Source of the DNA: Thereva unica
Lineage: Eukaryota > Arthropoda > Insecta > Diptera > Therevidae
Assembly: GCA_949987705.1 (NCBI GenBank)
Contig: OX465281.1
Coordinates: 161,772,393 to 161,836,392, forward strand
Direction of reading: 5' to 3'
DNA: 64,000 bases
In this document: positions 11,483-22,986 of the stretch, in pieces
Layout of the letters: each line of letters opens with the position of its first letter
Numbering within the stretch: position 1 is the stretch's first letter
Translations under genes and position numbers: made by a program
Notes under the pieces: generated by a model
The model's input: only the letters and a program-made list of their open reading frames with translations
Database searches by the model: none
Told to the model about the DNA's origin: nothing

Positions 11483-11546
<64 letters not shown>
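11483..11546. repeat. (TA)n microsatellite
   Basis: About 32 TA units between the mariner and the next MITE; frames reading poly-Tyr/Ile across it are artefacts. Confidence 0.92.
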
Positions 11547-11549
<3 letters not shown>

Positions 11550-12495
11550 GCAATTCTCCGGAACTTTTAACCGGCTTGTCGCTTCAAAATTTTTATGAAT
11601 TACAATTTTTGTAGGAAGATTAAAAATAAAAGAAGCTATCGATAATGTTAAGAAATCATTAATGAGCAATGAGGTATAAGTACGAAGTCATTTAAAACGA
11701 TATTTTGCAATGAAATTTGAAAAAATGTTCCGTTACCTGTCACTTTTCGGCCTGTCTTTAGCGCAAATCTGAATGAAAAACTATTTATATTTGTGATAGG
11801 AAGCGTTGACACAAATAGTGAAAAGTGAAAAATTGTAGTTTAACTCTTAAGGAAAAATGCAGTTGTGTTCGGTGCAGTGTCAAATCGCTATATTTTCCAA
11901 AAAACAACTCTGAAGTTTGTCCCTAGGTTTTGACGTCAAAGTTGTAACCCGCATGGTAAGTCGAAGAACTCCGAATTGTCTCATTTTATCATAAAATTTT
12001 TTAAACGCACTTATTGTTCAGACACTAACGAACATGTGCATACATTTTGTGACAACAATAAGTTGAAATTGGTTGATTTTTGGGCAAAACTGGCTAACGG
12101 GAACGTAGGTTACATTTAAATGTCAAAGTTGTAACCGCAATTAATTTGCTCATATTACATTAAATTCATCCCCGTAAAATTTCTTATGACGTATTGTAAC
12201 TAGTTAAATCATATGTAACGTTTTTTTCGCTTAAGTTGTTTCATGAATCTTAAAAAAAAGTAATTTTAGCGAATGTCAAAATTGTAACCATGTCAAATTT
12301 GATGTCAAAATTGTAACCATGTCAATATAACCATGTCATAAAAAAATATGCGCATTGAATTTTTTAATGTTCTACATCAGAAAACATTTATTTATGAAAT
12401 AAGAAACACAAAAAATATCATGGCACGGTTGTGCTATCAATTTGAAATTTCATTTTTCCAATTAGCTCAGGTTAAAGGTTCTGGAGAATCGCCCA
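11547..12495. mobile_element. Non-autonomous TIR element with TGGGC termini
   Basis: TGGGCAATTCTCCGGAAC at the left is inverted as GTTCTGGAGAATCGCCCA at the right; the repeat is about 25 bp with a few mismatches. TA flanks both ends. The 949-bp interior has no transposase. It repeats TGTCAAARTTGTAACC at least four times between about 11930 and 12330. Family not assigned. Confidence 0.7.
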
Positions 12496-13326
12496 TATAT
12501 ATATATTTTTTTTTTCATCAAAAAATTTTGTTAGAATTTGAAATTAACAAAGCAAAAAATTGAGGGTTATTGTAAATCTCACGCGATTTACAGTTATATT
12601 TTCAATTTTTGATGAAAAATGTGCCATTCTTTTAATTAACTTTTTCATTAAAATTGAAATTTCACGCTTTCTTGAAAATATTTTTTATTTTTTACTTTTC
12701 AGTACATTTTTTAGTTAATGAAAAGAATTTTTTTTAAAAAATTGTTTTAACCATTTATTTTATTTTTTACTTTTTAGTTTATTATATGTATTCCGCCATT
12801 TTATGATGGCAATTCTATTAGATTTAAAATTACGTCACACAGTTTACTGTATTCATTTGATACCCATGTCGTGGGCTCGGTGGAACATAATTGCAAAAAC
12901 GGCCGCCATCTCGGAACCGTCTTCTTGATTTTTTTACAAAAAGGTCAGATTGCATTTAGTACTTATACATGATGAGTTGAACTCAAGTTGAACCCAAGTC
13001 TAACTACATGTAAACGGGAGTCGAGTTGGGTTAAGGTTGACTGAACTCGACTCAGCTCTGCTACCTGGGTTTAGTTGAAATTATGCATACGGACATGAGT
13101 TCAGTATTTGAGTAGTTGAATTTAGTTGACAGCAGCAACTCTGTGTTTGTTTGTGATTTTTTGTAACGTGTATTGCTTCTTTATTATCAACTCACCCTTC
13201 ACTCAACTATTCATCTCATCATTCATACACATTAACCACCCGAACTACGAGTGTGTGCAAAATTGGAAGTTGATCGGTTATATTTTCTACTTTTTAGTCT
13301 ATTATAAGCTTTCCGCAATTAAGTGT

Positions 13327-14030
13327 TGGCCGCCATTTTGAATTTGGAATGACGCCACATAGCTTATTGTGTTCTACCTGTCATATCCTTTCATTTGATA
13401 CCCATGTCAGAGGGCCGCGGAGCACAATTTCAAAAATCGGGCGCCATTTTGGAACCGCCATCTTGATATTTTTACAAAATGGCCAAATTGCATTGTCATC
13501 CAAACTAAACGTGTATGCAAAATTTCAGCTCTATCCGAAACCGGGAAGTGGGTCAAATTTAACTTCCAAGATTTGACGACGAACAGTGTAAGTGTTGGCC
13601 GCCATTTTGAATTTGGAATGACGCCACATAGCTTATTGTGTTCTACCTGTCATATCCTTCCATTTGATACCCATGTCAGAGGGCCGCGGAGCACAATTTC
13701 AAAAATCGGGCGCCATTTTGGAACCGCCTTCTTGATATTTTTACAAAACGGCCAGATTGCATTGTCATCCAAACTAAACGTGTATGCAAAATTTCAGCTC
13801 TATCCGAAACCGGGAAGTGGGTCAAATTTAACTTCCAAGATTTGACGACAAACAGTGTAAGTTAAATAAATAAGCGCCATTTTGGAACCGCCATCTTGAT
13901 ATTTTTACAAAATGGCCAGATTGCATTGTCATCCAAACTAAACGTGTATGCAAAATTTTAGCTCTATCCGAAACCGGGAAGTGGGTCAAATTTAACTTCC
14001 AAGATTTGACGACAAACAGTGTAAGTTAAA
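13327..14030. repeat. 269-bp monomer run, block 1
   Basis: Two full monomers starting GTTGGCCGCCATTTTGAATT (13327 and 13595), then a partial one beginning at CGCCATTTTGGAACCGCC after GTTAAATAAAT. Each monomer ends AACTTCCAAGATTTGACGAC and AAACAGTGTAAGT. Confidence 0.9.
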
Positions 14031-15001
14031 TAAAAGAATTTAAAAAAAAATAAATGGTTAAAAAAAATTTTAAAAAAAATTCTTTTCATTAACTAAAAAA
14101 TGTACTGAAAAGTAAAAAATAAAAAATATTTTAAAGAAAGCGTGAAATTTCAATTTTAATGAAAAAGTTAATTAAAAGAATGGCGCATTTTTCATCAAAA
14201 ATTGAAAATATAACTGTAAATCGCGTGAGATTTACAATAACCCTCAATTTTTTGCTTTGTTAATTTCAAATTCTAACAAAATTTTTTGATGAAAAATGCG
14301 CCATCCTTTTAATTAACTTTTTCATTAAAATTGAAATTTCACGCTTTCTTTAAAATATTTTTTATTTTTTACTTTTCAGTACATTTTTTAGTTAATGAAA
14401 AGAATTTTTTTTTAAATTTTTTTTTAACCATTTATTTTATTTTCTACTTTTTAGTTTATTATATGTATTCCGACATTTTATGATGGCAATTCTATTAGAT
14501 TTAAAATTACGTCACATAGTTTACTGTATTCATTTGATACCCATGTCGTGCGCTCGGTGGAACATAACTGCAAAAACGGCCGCCATCTCGGAACCGTCTT
14601 CTTGATTTTTTTACAAAAAGGTCAGATTGCATTTAGTACTTATACATGATGAGTTGAACTCAAGTTGAACCCAAGTCTAACTACATGTAAACGGGAGTCG
14701 AGTTGGGTTAAGGTTGACTGAACTCGACTCAGCTCTGCTACCTGGGTTTAGTTGAAATTATGCATACGGACATGAGTTCAGTATTTGAGTAGTTGAATTT
14801 AGTTGACAGCAGCATCTCTGTGTTTGTTTGTGATTTTTTGTAACGTGTATTGCTTCTTTATTATCAACTCACCCTTAACTCAACTATTCATCTCATGATT
14901 CATACACATTAACCACCCGAACTACGAGTGTGTGCAAAATTGGAAGTTGATCGGTTATATTTTCTACTTTTTAGTCTATTATAAGCTTTCCGCAATTTAG
15001 T

Positions 15002-16515
15002 GTTGGCCGCCATTTTGAATTTGGAATGACGCCACATAGCTTATTGTGTTCTACCTGTCATATCCTTTCATTTGATACCCATGTCAGAGGGACGCGGAGC
15101 ACAATTTTAAAAATCGGGCGCCATTTTGGATCCGCCATCTTGATATTTTTACAAAATGGCCAGATTGCATTGTCATCCAAACTAAACGTGTATGCAAAAT
15201 TTCAGCTCTATCCGAAATCGGGAAGTGGGTCAAATTTAACTTCCAAGATTTGACGACAAACAGTGTAAGTGTTGGCCGCCATTTTGAATTTGGAATGACG
15301 CCACATAGCTTATTGTGTTCTACCTGTCATATCCTTTCATTTAATACCCATGTCAGAGGGCCGCGGAGCACAATTTCAAAAATCGGGCGCCATTTTGGAA
15401 CCGCCATCTTGATATTTTTACAAAATGGCCAGATTGCATTGTCATCCAAACTAAACGTGTATGCAAAATTTCAGCTCTATCCGAAACCGGGAAGTGGGTC
15501 AAATTTAACTTCCAAGATTTGACGACAAACAGTGTAAGTGTTGGCCGCCATTTTGAATTTGGAATGACGCCACATAGCTTATTGTGTTCTACCTGTCATA
15601 TCCTTTCATTTGATACCCATGTCAGAGGGCCGCGGAGGACAATTTTAAAAATCGGGCGCCATTTTGGAACCGCCATCTTGATATTTTTACAAAATGGCCA
15701 GATTGCATTGTCACCCAAACTAAACGTGTATGCAAAATTTCAGCTCTATCCGAAACCGGGAAGTGGGTCAAATTTAACTTCCAAGATTTGACGACAAACA
15801 GTGCAAGTGTTGGCCGCCATTTTGAATTTAGAATGACGCCACATAGCTTATTGTGTTCTACCTGTCATATCCTTTCATTTGATACCCATGTCAGAGGGCC
15901 GCGGAGCACAATTTCAAAAATCGGGCGCCATTTTGGAACCGCCATCATGATATTTTTACAAAATGGCCAGATTGCATTGTCATCCAAACTAAACGTGTAT
16001 GCAAAATTTCAGCTCTATCCGAAACCGGGAAGTGGGTCAAATTTAACTTCCAAGATTTGACGACAAACAGTGTAAGTGTTGTCCGCCATTTTGAATTTGG
16101 AATGACGCCACATAGCTTATTGTGTTCTACCTGTCATATCCTTTCATTTGATACCCATTTCAAAGGGCCGCGGAGCACAATTTCAAACATCGGGCGCCAT
16201 TTTGGAACCGCCATCTTGATATTTTTACAAAATGGCCAGATTGCATTGTTATCCAAACTAAACGTGTATGCAAAATTTCAGCTCTATCCGAAACCGGGAA
16301 GTGGGTCAAATTTAACTTCCAAGATTTGACGACAAACAGTGTGAGTAAAATAAAAGCGGGCGCCATTTTGGAACCGCTATCTTGATATTTTTACAAAATG
16401 GCCAGATTGCATTGTCATCCAAACTAAACGTGTATGCAAAATTTCAGCTCTATCCGAAACCGGGAAGTGGGTCAAATTTAACTTCCAAGATTTGACGACA
16501 AACAGTGCAAGTTAA
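15002..16515. repeat. 269-bp monomer run, block 2
   Basis: Five full monomers (starts near 15002, 15270, 15539, 15808 and 16077) and a sixth truncated at the same internal point as in blocks 1 and 3. Units differ by a few substitutions. Because 269 is not a multiple of three, the repeated 90-codon frame shifts phase each unit, which argues against coding. Confidence 0.92.
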
Positions 16516-17145
16516 ATAAAAGAATTTAAAAAATAAATGGTTAAAAAAAATTTTAAAAAAAATTTTAAAGAAAGCGTGAAATTTCAATTTTAATGAAAAA
16601 GTTAATTAAAAGAATGGCGCATTTTTCATCAAAAATTGAAAATATAACTGTAAATCGCGTGAGATTTACAATAACCCTCAATTTTTTGCTTTGTTAATTT
16701 CAAATTCTAACAAAATTTTTTGATGAAAAATGCGCCATCCTTTTAATTAACTTTTTCATTAAAATTGAAATTTCACGCTTTCTTTAAAATATTTTTTATT
16801 TTTTACTTTTCAGTACATTTTTTAGTTAATGAAAAGAATTTTTTTTTAAATTTTTTTTTAACCATTTATTTTATTTTCTACTTTTTAGTTTATTATATGT
16901 ATTCCGACATTTTATGATGGCAATTCTATTAGATTTAAAATTACGTCACATAGTTTACTGTATTCATTTGATACCCATGTCGTGCGCTCGGTGGAACATA
17001 ATTGCAAAAACGGCCGCCATCTCGGAACCGTCTTCTTGATTTTTTTACAAAAAGGTCAGATTGCATTTAGTACTTATACATGATGAGTTGAACTCAAGTT
17101 GAACCCAAGTCTAACTACATGTAAACGGGAGTCGAGTTGGGTTAA

Positions 17146-17590
17146 CCCTTAGCTGGCCCACCTCGTTTTTGTAACATAGCTGGCCTATGGGGTGTCCACG
17201 CACCCCACGGAAAAAAACTATTTCCACGGAAAATATGCAATATTGACCTTTTAAAAAAATCAGTGGAGTTCTTTGACAACCCTTTTTTATGTTCCAATAG
17301 TTGAGAGACTTTTTTCTTACTACGAAAGAAAAAAAATTAAGGTGCGATAAAACATGAAAAATCGACATTTTGCTTCAAAAAATCAAAACTCCTATGTTTT
17401 TTGAATGTATGGACACCCGCAACGGCGTAAAAGCTGTGTACATAACACCATCTAACACAAGTGAAACTTACAACCTTCAAGACACACTAGATGCTCCCAC
17501 AAATATTGTTATTAGATTGTTATTAGATTGATATCATGAGGGTTTCTTTTAGGCCTGGGGTGTCCCTGCACCCCCAGGTCCAGCTAAGGG
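17146..17590. mobile_element. piggyBac-type MITE with TTAA duplication
   Basis: CCCTTAGCTGG (17146) and CCAGCTAAGGG (17590) are inverted termini flanked by TTAA on both sides (17142-17145 and 17591-17594). The same array sequence without the insert, GGGTTAAGGTTGACTGAAC, is present in blocks 1 and 2 (near 13027 and 14707), so the duplication and the precise ends are proved inside the window. Length is 445 bp with no transposase. TTAA specificity is the hallmark of piggyBac. Confidence 0.92.
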
Positions 17591-17883
17591 TTAAGGTTGA
17601 CTGAACTCGACTCAGCTCTGCTACCTGGGTTTAGTTGAAATTATGCATACGGACATGAGTTCAGTATTTGAGTAGTTGAATTTAGTTGACAGCAGCATCT
17701 CTGTGTTTGTTTGTGATTTTTTGTAACGTGTATTGCTTCTTTATTATCAACTCACCCTTAACTCAACTATTCATCTCATCATTCATACACATTAACCACC
17801 CGAACTACGAGTGTGTGCAAAATTGGAAGTTGATCGGTTATATTTTCTACTTTTTAGTCTATTATAAGCTTTCCGCAATTTAG

Positions 17884-18595
17884 TGTTGGCCGCCATTTTG
17901 AATTTGGAATGACGCCACATAGCTTATTGTGTTCTACCTGTCATATCCTTTCATTTGGTACCCATGTCAGAGGGCCGCGGAGCACAATTTCAAAAATCGG
18001 GCGCCATTTTGGAACCGCCATCTTGATATTTTTACAAAATGGCCAGATTGCATTGTCATCCAAACTAAACGTGTATGCAAAATTTCAGCTCTATCCGAAA
18101 CCGGGAAGTGGGTCAAATTTAACTTCCAAGATTTGACAACAAACAGTGTAAGTGTTGGCCGCCATTTTGAATTTGGAATGACGCCACATAGCTTATTGTG
18201 TTCTACCTGTCATATCCTTTCATTTGATACCCATGTCAGAGGGCCGCGGAGCACAATTTCAAAAATCGGGCGCCATTTTTGAACCGCCATCTTGATATTT
18301 TTACAAAATGGCCAGATTGCATTGTCATCCAAACTAAACGTGTATGAAAAATTTCAGCTCTATCCGAAACCGGGAAGTGGGTCAAATTTAACTTCCAAGA
18401 TTTGACGACAAACAGTGTAAGTTAAATAAAATCGGGCGCCATTTTGGAACCGCCATCTTGATATTTTTACAAAATGGCCAGATTGCATTGTCATCCAAAC
18501 TAAACGTGTATGCAAAATTTCAGCTCCATCCGAAACCGGGAAGTGGGTCAAATTTAACTTCCAAGATTTGACGACAAACAGTGTAAGTTAAATAA
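17884..18595. repeat. 269-bp monomer run, block 3
   Basis: Two full monomers (17884 and 18152) plus a partial one from about 18430 that starts at the same truncation point as in the other blocks. Confidence 0.9.
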
Positions 18596-18605
18596 AAGAA
18601 TTTAA

Positions 18606-19240
18606 AAAAGAATGAAACACGTGTATTTTTTTTTTTTATTTTTAAAATAAAGCACCCTCAGACACAACAAAATTTGTCAAAAAGGCACTTTTTTGTCAAA
18701 ATAATAACGTTTTATTTGTTGACAGCGGTGTTTTTTTTATATGTATGTATGATTTGATAGAACTGTAAGCGTCAACCAAAAAATAGAAATAGGTTCTAAT
18801 TTTTTGGTCGTAGTTATAGTCACTTCGCCGATAGTTTCATTTTGTTCGTTCCTAGGTAGATACATGGTATCTATTGTCAACGAAAAGCTTTTATAGCTCA
18901 CGGCTTATGGTGAGCATTGTGTTCCAGCTATAACGTGATTTGAAATCTTTGCAAGCTATTTGCAAGATCACATTTGCTCCTAGAGACTTCTAATAGGGCT
19001 TATTTTTTAAAGAATTTCATAACGAAGAGCTTTCCCAAGCCATACTAAGAGTTAGCAAGAACGGAGATAATGAAAGAAATATAAAAAAAGTGCCTATTTT
19101 AATTAACAATAAGTTAACTAAAAAGTTATGCGGTCAACCAAATTGTTTGCAAACTTAGTGTGTTAGACTACACCCTAAAACGAAGCAATTCTAATAATAA
19201 TCTTGCCTATGGCCAAAAAAGCATTTTTTCCTTCACGTCG
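18606..19240. other. Unassigned AT-rich sequence
   Basis: No recognisable gene, RNA or transposon terminus. It begins with a T-rich tract where the composite array breaks off and ends at the Transib-like element. Confidence 0.4.
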
Positions 19241-20486
19241 CACAGTGGGACCAAATCCAAAAAAGCTGGCCAAAAGTCTAAAAAAAAGTTTATAGATTGC
19301 GGTTTTTTTGGGGGGGGGATGATTCGAGGACACTTCCAATAGTGAGCAATCAGTCACGGAAGGTTAGATTTTTTTCTACGGACTGAGAAATTGTAGTTGC
19401 TACTTTACTCTTTTTGCTTATTTTTAAACGTTAATATTGTGAAAAAAGGTTAACGTTTTCAAAACGCTATAAAAAATTAAGTAACCAAGCAATCGTGGTC
19501 GTGTAAAGTGGAATTTTCTTTGGAAGGTATGTAGAGTATAAAAAAAATTGCACTATACCCATTAAGCAAGTATATAATACACAGTAAGCATCTATTACAC
19601 GTGCTTTTTATGAATTAGGATTGTAAGAATGCGATATATATTGGACAAAAAGTAATATTGCTCCACTCTGCTTCACTGGAAAACTTGCTGGGCGTTGTTG
19701 GTAAAGGTGTATTCCTTCACCTCAAAAAAAAAATCCGCTGCCCAAAATTGCCCCTCCGTGTTATAAGAGGTCACATACGTCCAGCACTAGCCCATGGAAA
19801 TGGTACTTCAATATTGCAAAAATGCGGAACAAGATTTTATTTTTGGGATGTGTAGGGGGGTCAGTGTGAGCTTAAATCTGAGTTTTTGGGATTCTAACCC
19901 ACTCCCCCCCCAATTTGGCCGCCATCTTGGAAAAGGTGCGCAAATGGTTTTTCCATTATATATCTCCGTAACAGTACATCTTACAGAAAATTTGCAAGGG
20001 CACTTTTTGTTTATAATTAAATTATCTACAATATATTAGCAAGATATTTTTGGGTAAATTTAACAATTAAGAAGTTATAAGCCTTAGAATACCAAAATTA
20101 GTCACAGTATTTTCTTTTAATGGCTGTAGCTCTGAATGTTCGACATCAGAAGATAAAGATACAACTTTTACTTGTATTCACAATGATTTTCTTCCGTAAT
20201 TGCATTCTTAAAAATACTTATTTTGTTTTTCTAATAAACAATAACTTCCTAATAAAATAACTTGCTTATAAAAAAATTAATTAAAAGTATTAAACATTAT
20301 ATTAAAACAAATTTTTTGATTTTTTAAGAGGTTATGTTAACCATATTGAGTCCGCCATTTTGAAAATCGAAATTTCGACACCGGATTCGTCATCAGCGAC
20401 CCCGAAAACCCCCGAGTGTAAAATTTGAGATCATTTAATGCACTTTTTGACTTTTGGCCAGCTTTTTTGGATTTGGTCCCACTGTG
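19241..20486. mobile_element. Non-autonomous Transib-like element, TSD CGTCG
   Basis: The termini are CACAGTGGGACCAAATCC (19241) and its inverted copy ending CCCACTGTG (20486); the TIR extends about 40 bp to GCTGGCCAAAAGTC. The flanks are the 5-bp duplication CGTCG (19236-19240 and 20487-20491). Transib elements have CACWRTG termini and 5-bp GC-rich duplications, and the heptamer here equals the V(D)J signal CACAGTG. The 1,246-bp interior encodes no transposase. A second element with the same terminus and a CGCCG duplication is at 48207-49689. Confidence 0.8.
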
Positions 20487-20763
20487 CGTCGACTAGCAGT
20501 TTTTTACGTTTTCGGGGCGGCAGGTAAAAAATAACGTGAGCGGGGAGCAACACTGATTTGTAAAGGCTTTTACAATTAATTTATGAATTTGTTATAGAAT
20601 AAAATTAAATTTTAATAGTGGTATTTAAACATAAAAAAAGATTTATTCCCTTTTATGAACATTTGTTAAAAATATTAGGCTTTAATTTTGACGTAAAAAC
20701 TTGCGCATTCAAGGTGTCGTACCCCCTAGAATGCTAGAATCATTACTAGAACTAGAATTTTTT
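20487..20763. other. Unassigned spacer
   Basis: 277 bp between the Transib-like element and the Helentron-type INE. Nothing recognised. Confidence 0.4.
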
Positions 20764-21512
20764 AACTTCCCAGTATAGGAAGTTATTGTAATTGGTCCGA
20801 AAATGGAAATCGAAAATTTCAACGTATTTTCATCTTTCAAGGTCCCTGGAGCATTTTAAGCAAAAAATTGGGAGGAAATTTGTGTGTGTGTATGTGCGTA
20901 CGGATGTGGTCGTTTTTTCCTGCACGATATCGCGCGAACCAAAACTGATATCGACTTCGTTGAGGTGTCGTTCGAAGCGTATTAACCGAAATATGATCTG
21001 AAAAGATTTTCATGAATTTCGGTCGAGCCATTTTTTTGTTTAAGCGGCGTAAGTGATTTTTGTACCTGCACGATATCGCCCGAACCACGAAAGATATTGA
21101 CTTACTTGAGGTGCCGTTCGAAGCGTATTAGCGACAATATAATCTGAAAAGGTTTTTATAATATTCGGTCGAGCGGTTTTTTGGTGTAAATGACTTAAGT
21201 GATTTTTGTACCTGCACGATACCGCGCAAACTAAAAACCATATCGACTTCATTGAGGTTCCGAAAAACATTAATACATCAATTTTATATACATTTTCGTC
21301 ATCCTAATCTTGTAAGTGCGCACATTTAGTTTGACATTTTAGCGAAAATATTGATAAACAATTGTGACAAATTCTCGGTATTATACATATGTATATTCTG
21401 CAATTGCCTATTGTTCATTTATTATTAAAATATCCAATCATAATATTCAACATCCATCATACTGGGAAGTTGATCGTGTGGACCGAAAGGGTCGAACCCA
21501 CATCCCAACTAG
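20764..21512 (+). mobile_element. Helentron-type INE (HINE/DINE-like), copy a
   Basis: The 5' end AACTTCCCAGTATAGGAAGT is a hairpin. Its first 13 bases recur inverted as ATACTGGGAAGTT near the 3' end (to 21471), followed by a stem-loop TGTGGACC...CCCACA and the terminus AACTAG with T following. Between them are about three degenerate 147-bp tandem units (CGATATCGYGCGAACC, GTAAGTGATTTTTGTACCTG). Subterminal inverted repeats, internal ~150-bp tandem repeats, a 3' hairpin and CTAG are the layout described for Helentron-associated INEs such as DINE-1. No protein is encoded. Confidence 0.65.
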
Positions 21513-22297
21513 TTTTACTTTTATTCGTGATGTTTAAGATTATCTAAGAGACGTTTAATCATGAAGGTTATCCGGAATAACGTTTAAGTGCATTTAACTG
21601 CGTTAATGATTTTTTAAACCAGGGAATAAAACAATTGTTTCGCGTTTTCAGAGTGTACTTTATACTTTTGAATTAAATGCGTTGGAAAAAAATTCTTTTT
21701 TATCCACAACGGTCATTATCGTAGTCAAATCGGCACTAAATTCTTTTTTGAAAACTATTTATATTTCAAATTTATTATTTTATTGTCTAACATCACATGT
21801 GTAGGCATTTTTAATTGCAACCTGAACAGAGAGGCATTAACAAGCTTAAGCTTTCGTTTATCGTATATATTTTTGCTTCATGAAACAAAAATTAGATGCG
21901 GTACTATTATTGTAATACAACTTCTGCTGTTTAGGGCTCCGATAGCCTCTTTATAACAAACTCAGTGAATAAATGCGACGTTAGAGAAAAAAGACTGCAA
22001 GGTTCACTCAATACTTAACAATTTATTTCAATTATTATAATCTGCTTATTAACTAAAATTTATTGTTTTAATCCAATTTTTCGATATTTAATTGTACAAC
22101 CTTTATACACAGCTTTTCTCCTGCTCCGAAGTTTTCCTCTAAGTTTGGATGGTCTCGACTGTAGAACCTTTGTTGGTAACAAGCTTTCTCCGGGTATTTG
22201 GTACTCCTAGAGCTTTGCGTGGTCACGATTGTAGATCTCCCTGACAATGGTGGTGCGGAACTTTGCTGAAAGTTAAATTGCGTTTAATAAAGATATT
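21513..22297. other. Unassigned AT-rich sequence
   Basis: No confident feature. The part from about 21930 has LTR-like or transcript-like composition (short C/T-rich and GC-richer runs), but no partner repeat occurs in this window. Confidence 0.35.
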
Positions 22298-22442
22298 TGC
22301 ATTAGCTTCAGGGCAACTAATGCAACCAAGAATTTATATTAGCCCAGTACAGCTAATATAACAAGAAATTCATAATTTATATTAGCCCAGTACAGCTAAT
22401 ATAATCAGAAATTCACATTAGCTTCAAAACGTCTAATGTGAC
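22298..22442. repeat. Cluster of four similar stem-loops
   Basis: Four successive short inverted repeats of the form ATTAGC...CTAAT: GCATTAGCTTCAGGGCAACT, two copies of TATTAGCCCAGTACAGCTAA, and CATTAGCTTCAAAACGTCTA. Each can form a stem of 7-10 bp. They are spaced by about 35-45 bp. Confidence 0.7.
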
Positions 22443-22561
22443 CGAGTTGAGATCGCTTCGATTTCTACCTCACAAGCGTATAGAAGATCAAGAGTGATCT
22501 GAAGCTTTGGGCAACGCGCTCCGGTATTTATTTGCTCCACTGTAATGCGTCAGTGGGACCT

Positions 22562-22652
22562 GGTGGGGAGCTTTAGAACTTGTTGTGGATCGTGTTTCCT
22601 TAGCGGAGCTTGGTGGGGAGCTTCAGAACTTGTTGTGGATCGTGTTTCCTAT
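22562..22652. repeat. Two tandem ~46-bp direct repeats
   Basis: TGGTGGGGAGCTTYAGAACT followed by TGTTGTGGATCGTGTTTCCT occurs twice in tandem, just upstream of the intron-like cluster. Confidence 0.8.
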
Positions 22653-22696
22653 GTGTGCGTCAGTGTTGACACTTGGCTGTCAGTTCTGTCGGCTCG

Positions 22697-22986
22697 GTAG
22701 GTTTTATAATTATTTTCATATGTATATTTTAATTTAATTATTTTTTTCCTTAAGGGTTTTAATGGGAGCCTAGGAGTTATGTTGCGGTGGAGCGCTGGAT
22801 TTTGCCTTTCTTGGTGTTGTCAGGTTAGTATTTTTCTATAAGAATTATTTCTTTGTGGTAATTTGTTTTCATTTTAGGATGGATACTGCCGGCGGTTTAT
22901 CCTTGATTGGCGGGACACGGGAACTATTATAAGGTAAGTATGTTTGGAAATATCTGTTTGATTCGTGATAATATTTATAATTTTAG
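22697..22986 (+). other. Candidate spliced transcript: three short GT..AG introns
   Basis: Three intron-like segments follow each other: 22697-22754 (CTCG|GTAGGT...CCTTAAG), 22824-22877 (CAG|GTTAGT...CATTTTAG) and 22934-22986 (AAG|GTAAGT...AATTTTAG). Sizes of 58, 54 and 53 bp are typical of small insect introns, and acceptors and donors are strong. The intervening exon-like pieces are 69 bp (22755-22823) and 56 bp (22878-22933). No convincing long reading frame joins them, so a non-coding RNA or a decayed gene is as likely as a coding one. The only host-type locus suspected in the window. Confidence 0.4.

Larger units (their letters stand above)
12507..18605. repeat. Threefold composite array (inverted AT-rich arms, spacer, 269-bp monomers)
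   Basis: Three consecutive blocks have the same order: an AT-rich arm (A), a spacer with the GAGTCGAGTTGGGTTAAGG segment (B), a run of 269-bp monomers (C), then an inverted arm (A'). Block 1 is about 12507-14290, block 2 about 14285-16740 and block 3 about 16725-18605. Arms A and A' meet as a palindrome at each junction (CATCAAAAATTG/CAATTTTTGATG). Block 3 lost its final arm at about 18605. The layout suggests tandem copies of a foldback-type element or a satellite with a composite unit. Open frames of 75-117 codons in it repeat with the monomers and are not genes. Confidence 0.85.

Noticed and set aside
7754..11669. Frames with long Tyr/Ile runs
   Set aside because: Translations of (TA)n microsatellites.
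13126..18551. Repeated 60-117 codon frames such as MTPHSLLCSTCHILSF, which look like a conserved small-protein family
   Set aside because: They recur only because the 269-bp monomer repeats; 269 is not divisible by three, starts are partly non-ATG, and no protein-like substitution pattern is seen.
21930..22690. Possible solo LTR
   Set aside because: Composition is suggestive but no second copy, no TG..CA boundaries with duplication and no primer site could be found.
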